Below the pieces are notes generated by a model. It saw nothing but the letters and a program-made list of their open reading frames with translations. It was not told where the DNA came from and did no database searches. The translations under genes were made by a program, and so were the position numbers. A DNA stretch of 64,000 nucleotides from Capsulimonas corticalis (GTDB lineage: Bacteria; Armatimonadota; Armatimonadia; Armatimonadales; Capsulimonadaceae), in NCBI RefSeq assembly GCF_003574315.2, contig NZ_AP025739.1, forward strand, positions 4,960,001 to 5,024,000, read 5' to 3'. Shown here one piece after another: positions 55,407 to 63,688 of the stretch (positions are counted from its first letter, which is position 1; each line of letters begins with the position of its first letter).

Positions 55407-56918
55407 GTGAAACTACGCCTTTGGCGTCCGGCGCTGACAGCGCTGGCGCTCATTTCCCTTTCATTCACGGCCTTTGCACAGGCCCCGTCTACAGCACCCG
55501 CAGGTCCCGCGACGGCTCCGGCCGCTGCAGCGCCTGCTCCTGCTCCCGCCGCTGCTCCTGCTCCGGCGGCAGCCGCCGCAGCACCCGCAGCAGCTCCCGC
55601 CCCCGCAGCGCCCGCTAAGCTTACCATCGACAAGGGCGATACCGCATGGATGATCGTGGCAAGCGCGTTGGTTATGCTGATGACACCCGGTTTGGCCTTT
55701 TTCTACGGTGGCCTTGCTCGCTCTAAGAACATCCTGAGCACGCTCATGATGTCGTTCGTTGCCCTGGGAATTATTACCATCCAGTGGGTGGTTTATGGGT
55801 ACTCCGTTGCGTTTTCCTCAGATCTTGGCGGGTTTATGGGCTTTATGGGCGACCCCAAGACATACTTCATGCTGAAGGATGTCGGCGGCGATCCAGTTGC
55901 GCTTGCTCCCACCATTCCGCACACCATCTTTATGATGTTCCAGATGACCTTTGCGATCATCACCCCTGCTCTGATCTCCGGCGCGGTTGTGGAGCGAATG
56001 AAGTTCAGCGCTTACTGCCTGTTCATTCTGCTTTGGGCGACCTTCTTCTACGATCCACTCGCTCACATGGTGTGGGGCGGCGGCTTCATCAGCGCCAAAC
56101 TGCATGCGCTGGACTTCGCCGGCGGTACGGTCGTTCACATCTCGTCTGGTGTTTCCGCTCTGATCCTCGCGTTCATGCTCGGCAAGCGTAAGGGACATGG
56201 CAGCGAAGAGCTGCGCCCGCACAACCTGCCGATGGTTCTGACCGGCGTCGCGCTTCTGTGGTTCGGATGGTTCGGCTTCAACGCCGGATCGGAACTGGCG
56301 GCGGACGGCGTTGCCGGACAGGCGTTCATCAACACCCACATCGCCACGGGCGCTGCGGCGATGTCCTGGATCCTGATCGAGTGGTTCAAGTATAAGAAGC
56401 CGAGCGCGCTTGGCTTCGGTTCTGGCGCGGTGGCCGGTCTGGTCGCCATCACCCCGGCTTGCGGCTTTGTCGATGTCAAAGGCGCGCTGATTATCGGTCT
56501 GCTCGTTTCCCCGATCTGCTTCGCCGCCATTCAGATGAAGAACAAGCTGAATGCCTACGACGATGCTCTGGATGTCTTCGGCGTTCATGGATGCGGCGGT
56601 ATGTTCGGCGCTCTGGCGACCGGCCTGTTCGCCACCGATAAGATCAACTCGAACATTACCGGCGCTCTGGGTTCCGCGAACGGCGTCTTCTACGGCGGCG
56701 GCATGACCCAGTTCATCCACCAGATCGAAGCCGTCCTGATCACGGTTGTCCTGGCGGTCTTCTTCACCTTCGTACTGGGCAAGATTGTCGGTCTCATCAC
56801 CGGCGGGCTTCGCGCTTCGGCGGACGATGAAGAGAACGGCCTGGATGTCACCGAGCATGGCGAGGTTGGCTATTCAAGCGACACCTCCACGGTTCCGGCC
56901 TTCGCGGGAGTGGATTAA
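55407..56918 (+). CDS. amtB: Ammonium transporter
   Basis: 503 residues from GTG 55407, 7 nt behind AGGAGG. A signal peptide (LTALALISLSFTAFAQ) is followed by an unusual ~50-residue Ala/Pro-rich stretch, then eleven Amt helices. Motifs: LAFFYGGLARSKN, AHMVWGGGFI, FAGGTVVHISSGVSAL (first pore His), WFGWFGFNAGSEL and VFGVHGCGGMFG (second pore His). It moves ammonium across the membrane and is blocked by GlnK. glnK follows 12 nt later. Confidence 0.95.
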   Translation: MKLRLWRPALTALALISLSFTAFAQAPSTAPAGPATAPAAAAPAPAPAAAPAPAAAAAAPAAAPAPAAPAKLTIDKGDTAWMIVASALVMLMTPGLAFFYGGLARSKNILSTLMMSFVALGIITIQWVVYGYSVAFSSDLGGFMGFMGDPKTYFMLKDVGGDPVALAPTIPHTIFMMFQMTFAIITPALISGAVVERMKFSAYCLFILLWATFFYDPLAHMVWGGGFISAKLHALDFAGGTVVHISSGVSALILAFMLGKRKGHGSEELRPHNLPMVLTGVALLWFGWFGFNAGSELAADGVAGQAFINTHIATGAAAMSWILIEWFKYKKPSALGFGSGAVAGLVAITPACGFVDVKGALIIGLLVSPICFAAIQMKNKLNAYDDALDVFGVHGCGGMFGALATGLFATDKINSNITGALGSANGVFYGGGMTQFIHQIEAVLITVVLAVFFTFVLGKIVGLITGGLRASADDEENGLDVTEHGEVGYSSDTSTVPAFAGVD

Positions 56919-57272
<354 letters not shown>

Positions 57273-57294
57273 AATCTGACGAATACTCCACTCA

Positions 57295-57324
57295 GGGCCG
57301 CGCCTCGTGCGCGGCCCTTTTTTT
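57295..57324 (+). terminator. amtB-glnK terminator
   Basis: GGGCCGCGC pairs with GCGCGGCCC over a 5-nt loop and ends in TTTTTTT. Confidence 0.95.
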
Positions 57325-57361
57325 GTCGTCAGGTATAATATGCGTCCGGAGGAATGGACAA

Positions 57362-58123
57362 ATGGCGTTTCGCCCATGTATCGATTTGCGCGGCGGCCGC
57401 GTCGTACAGATCGTCGGCGGCACCCTGTCGGACGATGGCCGGGGGGTTGTGACTAACTTTGAATCCGAGCGCGCCCCGGCGGAGTTCGCCGCGCTGTACC
57501 GCCATGACGGCCTGTGCGGCGGGCATGTGATCAAGCTTGGTCCCGGCAACGAGGACGCCGCCCTGGAGGCTCTGCGCGCCTATCCAGGCGGCCTGCAGCT
57601 GGGCGGCGGCGTGACGCCGAGTAACGCCGCGTCTTACCTGGACGCCGGCGCATCGCACGTCATCGTCACCAGTTATTTGTTTCCAGAAAACGAGCTGTCC
57701 TGGGAGCGCCTGGAAACCATGCGCGCCGCCGTCGGCAAAGCGCGTCTCGTGCTGGACCTCAGCTGCCGGAGACGTGAAGACGGCGCGTATCATATCGCCG
57801 TGGACCGCTGGGCGCGCGTCCTGCCCGTGACCCTGAACGCGGAATTGTTTGCTCGATTGGCCGAATATTGCGATGAGTTTTTGATCCACGCGGCCGATGT
57901 CGAAGGACAATGCCGGGGCATCGACGCGGAGCTGGTTCGCCTGCTGGGAGAATGGTCGCCGCTGCCGACGACCTACGCCGGCGGCGCCAAAGACCTGAGC
58001 GACATCGCCGCCGTGGAGCGCTTGTCCGATGGCCGCGTGGATCTGACGATCGGCAGCGCCCTGGACATCTTCGGCGGCTCGCTCATACGATACAAAGACG
58101 CCGCCGCGCTGGGGCGGCGGTAG
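57362..58123 (+). CDS. hisA: ProFAR isomerase (HisA), yeast HIS6 type
   Basis: 253 residues from ATG 57362 behind GGAGGA. The TIM-barrel reads RPCIDLRGGRVVQIVGGTL, HVIKLGPGNEDAALEAL, LQLGGGVTPSNAASYLDAGASHVIVTSYLF, LVLDLSCRR, EFLIHAADVEGQCRGID, TYAGG and DLTIGSALDIFGG. This matches the eukaryotic HIS6 form much better than the usual bacterial HisA. It isomerises ProFAR to PRFAR in histidine synthesis. No other his gene is nearby. Confidence 0.88.
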   Translation: MAFRPCIDLRGGRVVQIVGGTLSDDGRGVVTNFESERAPAEFAALYRHDGLCGGHVIKLGPGNEDAALEALRAYPGGLQLGGGVTPSNAASYLDAGASHVIVTSYLFPENELSWERLETMRAAVGKARLVLDLSCRRREDGAYHIAVDRWARVLPVTLNAELFARLAEYCDEFLIHAADVEGQCRGIDAELVRLLGEWSPLPTTYAGGAKDLSDIAAVERLSDGRVDLTIGSALDIFGGSLIRYKDAAALGRR

Positions 58124-58126
58124 GCC

Positions 58127-59272
58127 CTACGGCAGCGCCGCCACGGCGGCGTCGATGTCTTCGTGGGTGTTATAGAAGTGAGGAGAGAAGCGCACGAGGC
58201 CCGCGCGGAGGCTGGCCGCGACGCGGGCCGCTTTGAGCGTGTCCACTACTTCTTTGCCCGCGCGGGTTGGGTGGTGGAACATGACGATTCCGGAGCGCGA
58301 TGCGTCTTCCGTGGGGGAGTCGACGATATATCCTCGCTTCTCCAGGGATTCGATCGCGTGACGGGAGTTGGACAGGACGCGTTCGCCGATGTTCTCGATT
58401 CCGGCTTCCTCGATCAACGACAACGCGGCGTCCAATCCGACCAGGCCCAGGCCGTTGGGGCTTCCTTCTTCATAGCGCTGCGTGTTGGGCTTGGGCTCGA
58501 AGCGTGTGCCGTCGAAGCTGACGACGTCCACCACGCTCACGGCGCCCATGTTGACGAGACGTATTCGGTCCAGCAGCGATGGCTTGATATATAGTCCCCC
58601 CAGGCCATTGGGTCCCATCAGCCACTTATGCGAGCCCGTGGCGGCGATATCGACACCGAGCTCCAGCAGGTTGATCGGCAGCCCGCCCAGGCCCTGGATC
58701 ACGTCCAGAACGAGAATGGCGTTGTGCGCGCGCGCCAGGGCCACAAACTCGGCGATGTCGGCGCGGTAGCCGGTGCTGAACTGGACCCAGGACAGGGCAA
58801 TGACGCGTGTGCGGCTATCCATCGATTCCGCAAAACGTTCCGGGGAAAGCCGGCCGCCCGGTTCGGCGGAGACGAAGCGAGTCTCAACGCCGCGCCATGC
58901 CTGCGCCATCCAGGGGAACGTGACGGCGGGATACTCGCAGGACGCCGTGACGATATTGTCGCCTGGCTCCAGAATCAGGCCGTCCGCGACGATCGAGAGA
59001 GCGTGGCCCGTGTTGCGGGTAAAGGCGAGATCCTGATCGGGAACGCCCATCAGCGCCGCCAGCCGCCGCCGCGCGTTTGCCCAGGCCGGCATGAACTTCT
59101 CCATGAAACAGGCTTCCGGATCGATGCTCAGCATCGTGACCGCTTCGCTGACCGCGTCCACCACGCGCCGCGAGCTGGGGGAAATGGCGGCGTGGTTGAG
59201 ATAAATTCCGTTGGCGATGGAGTTTTGAAACTGGATATTTCGGTAAATATCTAGAGCAAAGGGGGCGAGCAT
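58127..59272 (-). CDS. Class-V aminotransferase (cysteine desulfurase-like)
   Basis: 381 residues from ATG 59272 (GGAAGG upstream). Fold-type I PLP enzyme: IYLNHAAISPSSRRVVDA at the N-terminus, FTRNTGHALSIVADGL, LDVIQGLGGLPIN and Lys in TGSHKWLMGPNGLGGLY. The C-terminal GLVRFSPHFYNTHEDIDAAV is typical of IscS/CsdA/epimerase-like members. No active-site Cys is obvious, so desulfurase activity is uncertain. Convergent with hisA, 3-nt gap. Confidence 0.85.
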   Translation of the reverse strand: MLAPFALDIYRNIQFQNSIANGIYLNHAAISPSSRRVVDAVSEAVTMLSIDPEACFMEKFMPAWANARRRLAALMGVPDQDLAFTRNTGHALSIVADGLILEPGDNIVTASCEYPAVTFPWMAQAWRGVETRFVSAEPGGRLSPERFAESMDSRTRVIALSWVQFSTGYRADIAEFVALARAHNAILVLDVIQGLGGLPINLLELGVDIAATGSHKWLMGPNGLGGLYIKPSLLDRIRLVNMGAVSVVDVVSFDGTRFEPKPNTQRYEEGSPNGLGLVGLDAALSLIEEAGIENIGERVLSNSRHAIESLEKRGYIVDSPTEDASRSGIVMFHHPTRAGKEVVDTLKAARVAASLRAGLVRFSPHFYNTHEDIDAAVAALP

Positions 59273-59369
59273 ATTGGGGCCTTCCTGGAAGTGATCGCCA
59301 TGCTGCTTGCTATTTGAGCCGCTCGGCACGTATAATGGCAGTATACCTGTCAATGAAAGGAGTGTAATT

Positions 59370-59666
59370 ATGAACTCTCTGGACGCAGAGCTGATTCGCA
59401 ATCTCCGCCGCGAGTTTGGCAAACGCCCGGTTGACACCACTCGCCTCGATATCCAAGTGACCAACGGGCGCGTGTCTTTAGGAGGCATGCTAGGCCGTTT
59501 GCGCGATCAACCCACGGTTTCCGTGGAAGAAGAGCTGGCGAAGATCGAAAAGATGTTTGTCCGTCACCCACTGGTCAAATCTTATACCAGCGCCGTCCGC
59601 ATCATGAAGGACGAAGACAATGACAAGGATCATGGCGATTCTCGCGGACGTATTCGTCATCAGTAG
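59370..59666 (+). CDS. Small hypothetical protein, possibly BON-like
   Basis: 98 residues behind AAAGGAG, with TTGCTA/TATAAT (59307-59336) as promoter. A core ELIRNLRREFGKRPVDTTRLDIQVTNGRVSLGG resembles a BON alpha-beta motif, but the domain seems partial. The tail is charged. Function unknown. Confidence 0.6.
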   Translation: MNSLDAELIRNLRREFGKRPVDTTRLDIQVTNGRVSLGGMLGRLRDQPTVSVEEELAKIEKMFVRHPLVKSYTSAVRIMKDEDNDKDHGDSRGRIRHQ

Positions 59667-59701
59667 TCGAACGCGTATCTTGCCCCGATTCCGGGGCAGG
59701 A

Positions 59702-61426
59702 TCAGCCGTTGATGCCCGCGACGTAGAGCGTCTTCTCGTTATTGTACGTCACCTGACCCGGCGCGCTTTTGCGCGGCTTCCGGACATACTTCTTCAGCGT
59801 GTAATCCACCGGAATAAGCGAAGAGTGTTTGATCTCGCTGCGCGCCGCCACCAGCTCCGCTGCGTGGCGCAGCGCGGCGGGAGAGACCGACGCCGGCCGG
59901 TTCTGCGCGCGGATCACCCCATGCGCGGAGGTCGCCGCGCGCACATGCAGCCAGATGTCCGACGACGAGGCGACCTTGGTCGTCAGGTAATCGTTCGCCG
60001 TGGCGTTTTCCCCCACCAAAATCTCCCATCCATCCGCTGACCGAAATGTCCGGATCTTGTGTCCCTCATAAGGCGGAGGCGCGTCGCGCCGATCGCTCTT
60101 GTCCGTGTTCTGCCGCGATTCGCGCAGGGAGAAGCGCTCTCCGACACGCTCGTGGATCGCCTCCACCATCTCTTCCGTCGTCGCCTGATCGAGATCGCGC
60201 TGGGCTGAGGCGATGGTCTGCACGTCGGCGGCGACCGTCATCCGCCGCGTTTCGAGGGAAAGCACGCTGTCGCGCGCCTTGCGCGCCTTCTTGTAATACC
60301 GCTCCGCGTTTTCCCGTGTGGACAGCGTGGGGTCGAGGGCGATGGTGCGTGTGGCCCCCGGCGTCTCGGAGTAGTAATCCGGAGACGTGATGGAGGTCTG
60401 TCCCTTCTCAATGTCGTGCGCGCTCGCCTGAATCATATCTCCGTTCTGCTGGTACTCCGCGGCGCGGGATGCATTCTTCAGTCCCTGGTCGATATCGTTG
60501 AGATCGCGCTCGCGCTGCTTTTGGATCCGCGCGAGCGCCGATTGCAGCGTGTCGCGAGCCTGGGTGAATGTGTCCCGCTGCTCCACGGAATTGGACGCAT
60601 GATCGATCGCCACGCTGATCGAATCTCGGCGATGCTGGAGCTTTTCGGAGACGGTCCGCAGGAGAATAGGGTAGGCGCCTTGAGTCGCGCCGCGATCGTC
60701 GGTCCAGATGACCGGCTTCCAGTCGCCGACTCTCAAAACTGTCAGCGCGTCATTCAAGCCATACCAGAGCGATCGTTCGGTGTACGGCGTCTTGGACCGC
60801 GCGACGGCTTCCCGCGCCAGAAATGGGCTGACGCCGCCGTATGTCGCCACGAGCCAATCGGCGCTCGTCTTTTCATCGAACACTTCTTCCGAGTCCCCTT
60901 CGTACGCCTCCAGGGGATTGCGCCGGCCCAGCTGGCGCGGCGGCCGCTGATACTTGACGCCCGGGAGCACCTCACGGAACCGGTTGATGTCGCGGCCGAT
61001 ATGCTTGGCCGCCCCGAGAATCGTGTGCGTTCCATTCACCAGGATCAAATTGCTATGGCGTCCCATGATCTCCGCCACCAGCGTCATCGTCTCGCCATCG
61101 TAGGTGCGGAACTCCAGAACAAAGATCCGCTCGCCCAGGCCGCTCGGCATGTCGGCGGCGACGAGACGGGCTCCGTCCAGATATTTCCGCAGAAGCATGC
61201 AGAAGACCGGCGGCTGCGGCGGATTGTCGCGTCGAATCGATGTGAAATGGACACGGGCGTGATCGGGATCGCAGGACAGCAGCAGATCGTGCTTGGCGCC
61301 CGCATTATAGATCCTCAGTACAAGATCGAGCGGCTCCGGCTGCGAGATCCGCTCGATCCGTCCGCCGGTGACGTTTTTTGAGACCTCATCGGTCACGGCG
61401 GCTAACATCAATGCATCGAAAATCAT
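59702..61426 (-). CDS. rqcH: NFACT-family ribosome quality-control protein RqcH
   Basis: 574 residues from ATG 61426. NFACT-N: MIFDALMLAAVTDEV, FCMLLRKYLDGARL, GRHSNLILVN. A long coiled coil (about 270-430) and NFACT-R (DGWEILVGENATANDYLTTKVASSSDIWLHV) follow. RqcH binds stalled 50S subunits and adds Ala tails. Older annotations call it fibronectin-binding protein. Confidence 0.9.
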   Translation of the reverse strand: MIFDALMLAAVTDEVSKNVTGGRIERISQPEPLDLVLRIYNAGAKHDLLLSCDPDHARVHFTSIRRDNPPQPPVFCMLLRKYLDGARLVAADMPSGLGERIFVLEFRTYDGETMTLVAEIMGRHSNLILVNGTHTILGAAKHIGRDINRFREVLPGVKYQRPPRQLGRRNPLEAYEGDSEEVFDEKTSADWLVATYGGVSPFLAREAVARSKTPYTERSLWYGLNDALTVLRVGDWKPVIWTDDRGATQGAYPILLRTVSEKLQHRRDSISVAIDHASNSVEQRDTFTQARDTLQSALARIQKQRERDLNDIDQGLKNASRAAEYQQNGDMIQASAHDIEKGQTSITSPDYYSETPGATRTIALDPTLSTRENAERYYKKARKARDSVLSLETRRMTVAADVQTIASAQRDLDQATTEEMVEAIHERVGERFSLRESRQNTDKSDRRDAPPPYEGHKIRTFRSADGWEILVGENATANDYLTTKVASSSDIWLHVRAATSAHGVIRAQNRPASVSPAALRHAAELVAARSEIKHSSLIPVDYTLKKYVRKPRKSAPGQVTYNNEKTLYVAGING

Positions 61427-61554
61427 GGTTTTCCAACTTCGCCACACATGGCTGCTCCCATTATACCCGGTGGGCTTTTGACATACCCGGAGCGCGGCGG
61501 GGTCCGGGCGTGGGCGCACGGATGTATTTTTTCATAAAATTCATTCAGGCAAGC

Positions 61555-61584
61555 TTGACTTGAGTGAAATCTACGGGCTATAAT
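61555..61584 (+). promoter_or_regulatory. Promoter of the short unit at 61.6 kb
   Basis: TTGACT (61555-61560), an 18-nt spacer and TATAAT (61579-61584). Transcription should start near 61591. Confidence 0.8.
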
Positions 61585-61625
61585 ATTAAAGGTCGAATAG
61601 TAATTTTTTTGGAGAGCATCAAGCA

Positions 61626-61805
61626 ATGAGAGACGTTTCTTCCGTCCTCGCCACAACTTTTGATAAGGATTGGGCCCTCGCCCGGCATCGCGCTTGGATT
61701 CAAGCGCGAGACCATGGGGATTGCTTGCGGCATCGGCATGCGCTCTACCACGTTCGCCTACACAGGCACGTGCACGTGCGTCGCCAACCAGTGTTTGAAT
61801 GCTGA
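61626..61805 (+). CDS. Possible 59-residue His/Arg-rich protein, or structured RNA
   Basis: ATG 61626 lies 9 nt behind GGAGAG, downstream of a good promoter and upstream of a terminator. The peptide starts MRDVSSVLATTFDKDWALAR and ends HVHVRRQPVFEC, with about ten His and ten Arg. Third-position GC is lower than in neighbours. In the +1 frame the composition is more typical of this genome and gives a Cys-rich stretch (TGTCTCVANQC), but no SD-backed start exists there. The RNA itself has a perfect 9-bp stem (61688-61696 with 61701-61709) and a 14-bp palindrome GCACGTGCACGTGC (61766-61779). Small protein, leader or regulatory RNA are all possible. Confidence 0.4.
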   Translation: MRDVSSVLATTFDKDWALARHRAWIQARDHGDCLRHRHALYHVRLHRHVHVRRQPVFEC

Positions 61806-61860
61806 CCCGCTTGACTGTCCCGCCTCCCGGCGGCTTAGTCGAAGCGGGTTTTTTGTTTTT
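61805..61860 (+). terminator. Terminator of the short unit
   Basis: ACCCGCTTGACT pairs with AGTCGAAGCGGGT (one bulge), with an inner CCGCC/GGCGG stem, followed by a T-rich run with TTTTTT. It ends about 80 nt before the HNH gene, so that gene is read through or has its own start site. Confidence 0.85.
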
Positions 61861-61940
61861 TTCGACCTTGCTTTATCTTGTGGATTTACGGCCCGGTAGA
61901 ACGGTGCGGGAAACGACGGAAAGGACTGGACTGTAGAGTT

Positions 61941-62504
61941 ATGAGCCATGAAGTTCTTGTACTGAACAGCGACTACGAACCGCTGAACGTTTGTAACATT
62001 CGGCGCGCGTTGCTGCTGCTTTATCTGGAGAAGGCGGATGTGCTGCACGTGCATGAAGGCGTGGATAGTCCGAAGTTGACCACCGGTCACGGCGTGTCGC
62101 TTCCGGCTCCGTCCGTCGTCCGTCTGCGCTACCATGTCAAGCGGCCGCTGCCCGAACTGAAGCTGTCCCGCCGGTCGATCTTCGCCCGGGACAACTACAC
62201 GTGCCAGTACTGCGGCGTTCAGTCCCGGGACCTCACGATCGACCACATCCTGCCCAAGCGTCACGGCGGCGGCATGCAGTGGGAGAACCTCGTGGCCTGC
62301 TGCCGGCGCTGCAATACGCGCAAAGCGGACAAACTCTTGCAGCATTCCGGAATGAAGCTGGCGCGCGCTCCGAAGCGTCCACGCTACGTCCCGTATATCA
62401 GCCTGACAAAGTACATCAACGGTACGAAAAACGATGTCTGGCGCGATTACCTGCCGATCTTCGGCGATGTCGGCGGCGCCAGCGCCTACGCCGCCACCGC
62501 GTAA
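61941..62504 (+). CDS. HNH endonuclease-domain protein
   Basis: 187 residues from ATG 61941. N-terminal EVLVLNSDYEPLNVCNIRRALLLL, then FARDNYTCQYCG, the HNH core LTIDHILPKRHGGGMQWENLVACCRRCNTRK with CxxC pairs. This is the small, stand-alone chromosomal HNH family found in many Gram-positives and relatives. Its role (DNA repair or defence) is not established. Confidence 0.88.
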   Translation: MSHEVLVLNSDYEPLNVCNIRRALLLLYLEKADVLHVHEGVDSPKLTTGHGVSLPAPSVVRLRYHVKRPLPELKLSRRSIFARDNYTCQYCGVQSRDLTIDHILPKRHGGGMQWENLVACCRRCNTRKADKLLQHSGMKLARAPKRPRYVPYISLTKYINGTKNDVWRDYLPIFGDVGGASAYAATA

Positions 62505-62524
62505 GCGCTGTATGAAATCAATAG

Positions 62525-62557
62525 GGAGGGCCGGCGATTTAAAATCGCCGGCCCTCC
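62525..62557. terminator. Symmetric hairpin between convergent genes
   Basis: Two 16-nt arms (62525-62540 and 62542-62557) pair perfectly. No T tract; it probably ends or stabilises both convergent transcripts. Confidence 0.7.
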
Positions 62558-62579
62558 TGAACTTGAGTCATGTCCGTTC

Positions 62580-63398
62580 TTATCGACCCCGTCGATAACC
62601 TCCCCGCGGAACACTCGCCTGTGCGTGGCGCGGAGCGGACGGCCGCGAGGCCGTTTGATATCCTCGCTGGCGCAGTATCTCAAAGGCGAAGACCGCCGCC
62701 GCCGCCGCCGTGCCCAGGGAATGGGCTTCCGGGCGCGCGTAGGGAATTTCCAACTGCATGTCGGCGCGGTCTTGAAACGAGCGCGTCACGCCGCGCTTTT
62801 CACCCCCAATGAGCAAAAACAAGGGCTGGGTCAGGTCGTTCTCGTAAAGCGGGCGAGATCCAGGGCCGTCGCCGGCGCAGGCGATCAAATAACCGGCGGC
62901 CCGGAAGGCGCTGGCGGCTTCTTCGGCTGTCTCGGCGATCGCCGTGGGGATTAATTCCGATGCGCCCGCTGAGGCGCGCGCTACGACGCCCGCCGCGCTC
63001 ATCCAGTTGCGTGGACGCACCACCAGGCCGCTTGCGCCCGCCGCATAGAGCGATCGGATCGAGGCGGCGAAGTTAAACGGATCCTCCACGCCGTCGATCA
63101 TCACGCACCAGCCGCATTTTTCTCCACTTGCAATCAAATCCTGCAGCGGCGCGAATTTGCGCTCGCCGACACTGGCGATGACCCCGCCGTGCGTCTTTCC
63201 CGTCACATAGGCGTCCAATGCTTCTTCCGACTCGCGCTTCACAAGGACGCCGCGCCGCTGGGCGTCCTGTTCCAGGCGGCGAATGGCGGGATCGTTCTTG
63301 TCGCCTCGAATGGCGATGAAGTGAATCGGGCGGCTGCCCGATTGAAGCGCGGCCGTGACGGAGATGGCGCCTTCCAAAATTGCGTTGTCGGTTTCCAT
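62580..63398 (-). CDS. TrmH/SpoU-family RNA 2'-O-methyltransferase
   Basis: 272 residues. An N-terminal substrate domain (GAISVTAALQSG...THGGVIASVGERKF) and the SPOUT knot: MIDGVEDPFNFAASIRSLYAAG (motif 1 Asn, Arg), LFLLIGGEKRGVTRSF (motif 2) and LGTAAAAAVFAFEI (motif 3). Most relatives have SLNVS in motif 3, so this copy is divergent at the SAM-contact loop. It likely methylates a ribose in rRNA or tRNA. Confidence 0.85.
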   Translation of the reverse strand: METDNAILEGAISVTAALQSGSRPIHFIAIRGDKNDPAIRRLEQDAQRRGVLVKRESEEALDAYVTGKTHGGVIASVGERKFAPLQDLIASGEKCGWCVMIDGVEDPFNFAASIRSLYAAGASGLVVRPRNWMSAAGVVARASAGASELIPTAIAETAEEAASAFRAAGYLIACAGDGPGSRPLYENDLTQPLFLLIGGEKRGVTRSFQDRADMQLEIPYARPEAHSLGTAAAAAVFAFEILRQRGYQTASRPSAPRHAQASVPRGGYRRGR

Positions 63399-63456
63399 GG
63401 TTGTTGTGATCTTTGCGGTGTCGAGGGTGGGGGGAGTTTACCTGATTTTGCAGGAA

Positions 63457-63489
63457 AACAAAAAAAGAACCGCGGTCTTTCGACCGCGG
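63457..63489 (-). terminator. Terminator-like hairpin upstream of the TrmH gene
   Basis: On the minus strand CCGCGGTC pairs with GACCGCGG over a GAAA loop (63489-63470), followed by a T tract (63466-63457). It lies ~60 nt before the TrmH start with no gene ending just upstream, so it may be an attenuator. Confidence 0.75.
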
Positions 63490-63491
63490 CG

Positions 63492-63521
63492 TCAAGTTGG
63501 GGATGAGCAATGGGAGGTCAT
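63492..63521 (-). other. Possible 9-codon leader ORF before the hairpin
   Basis: ATG 63521 with GAGG about 6 nt upstream encodes MTSHCSSPT and ends 3 nt before the terminator hairpin. Geometry resembles a leader peptide, but the codons give no clear clue to a controlling amino acid. The rest of the 63399-63688 gap holds no recognised gene. Confidence 0.25.
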
Positions 63522-63688
63522 AACAACCTCAAGCCACGACCCTATTATGCCGTCTGGTTGTTAAGAGAACATTAAGGGCGGATTAAGTTTGCGTTAAACG
63601 ATTTTCCTAAAGCAGCCAGGCCATTTTGCCGACAATTGCTTCAGGGCGCATTGCGCGTGCGCTCGCGATTATCTTTCAAATCGTGGAA

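Noticed and set aside
61660-61899. Lantibiotic-like Cys/Thr-rich precursor in the +1 frame
   Set aside because: It has only a TTG without an SD as start, the frame runs through the terminator, and there is no modification enzyme nearby.
61555-62504. HEARO/omega RNA linked to an IscB-type HNH nuclease
   Set aside because: The HNH protein is only 187 residues, has no RuvC or bridge-helix part and belongs to a stand-alone family. A terminator separates it from the short unit.
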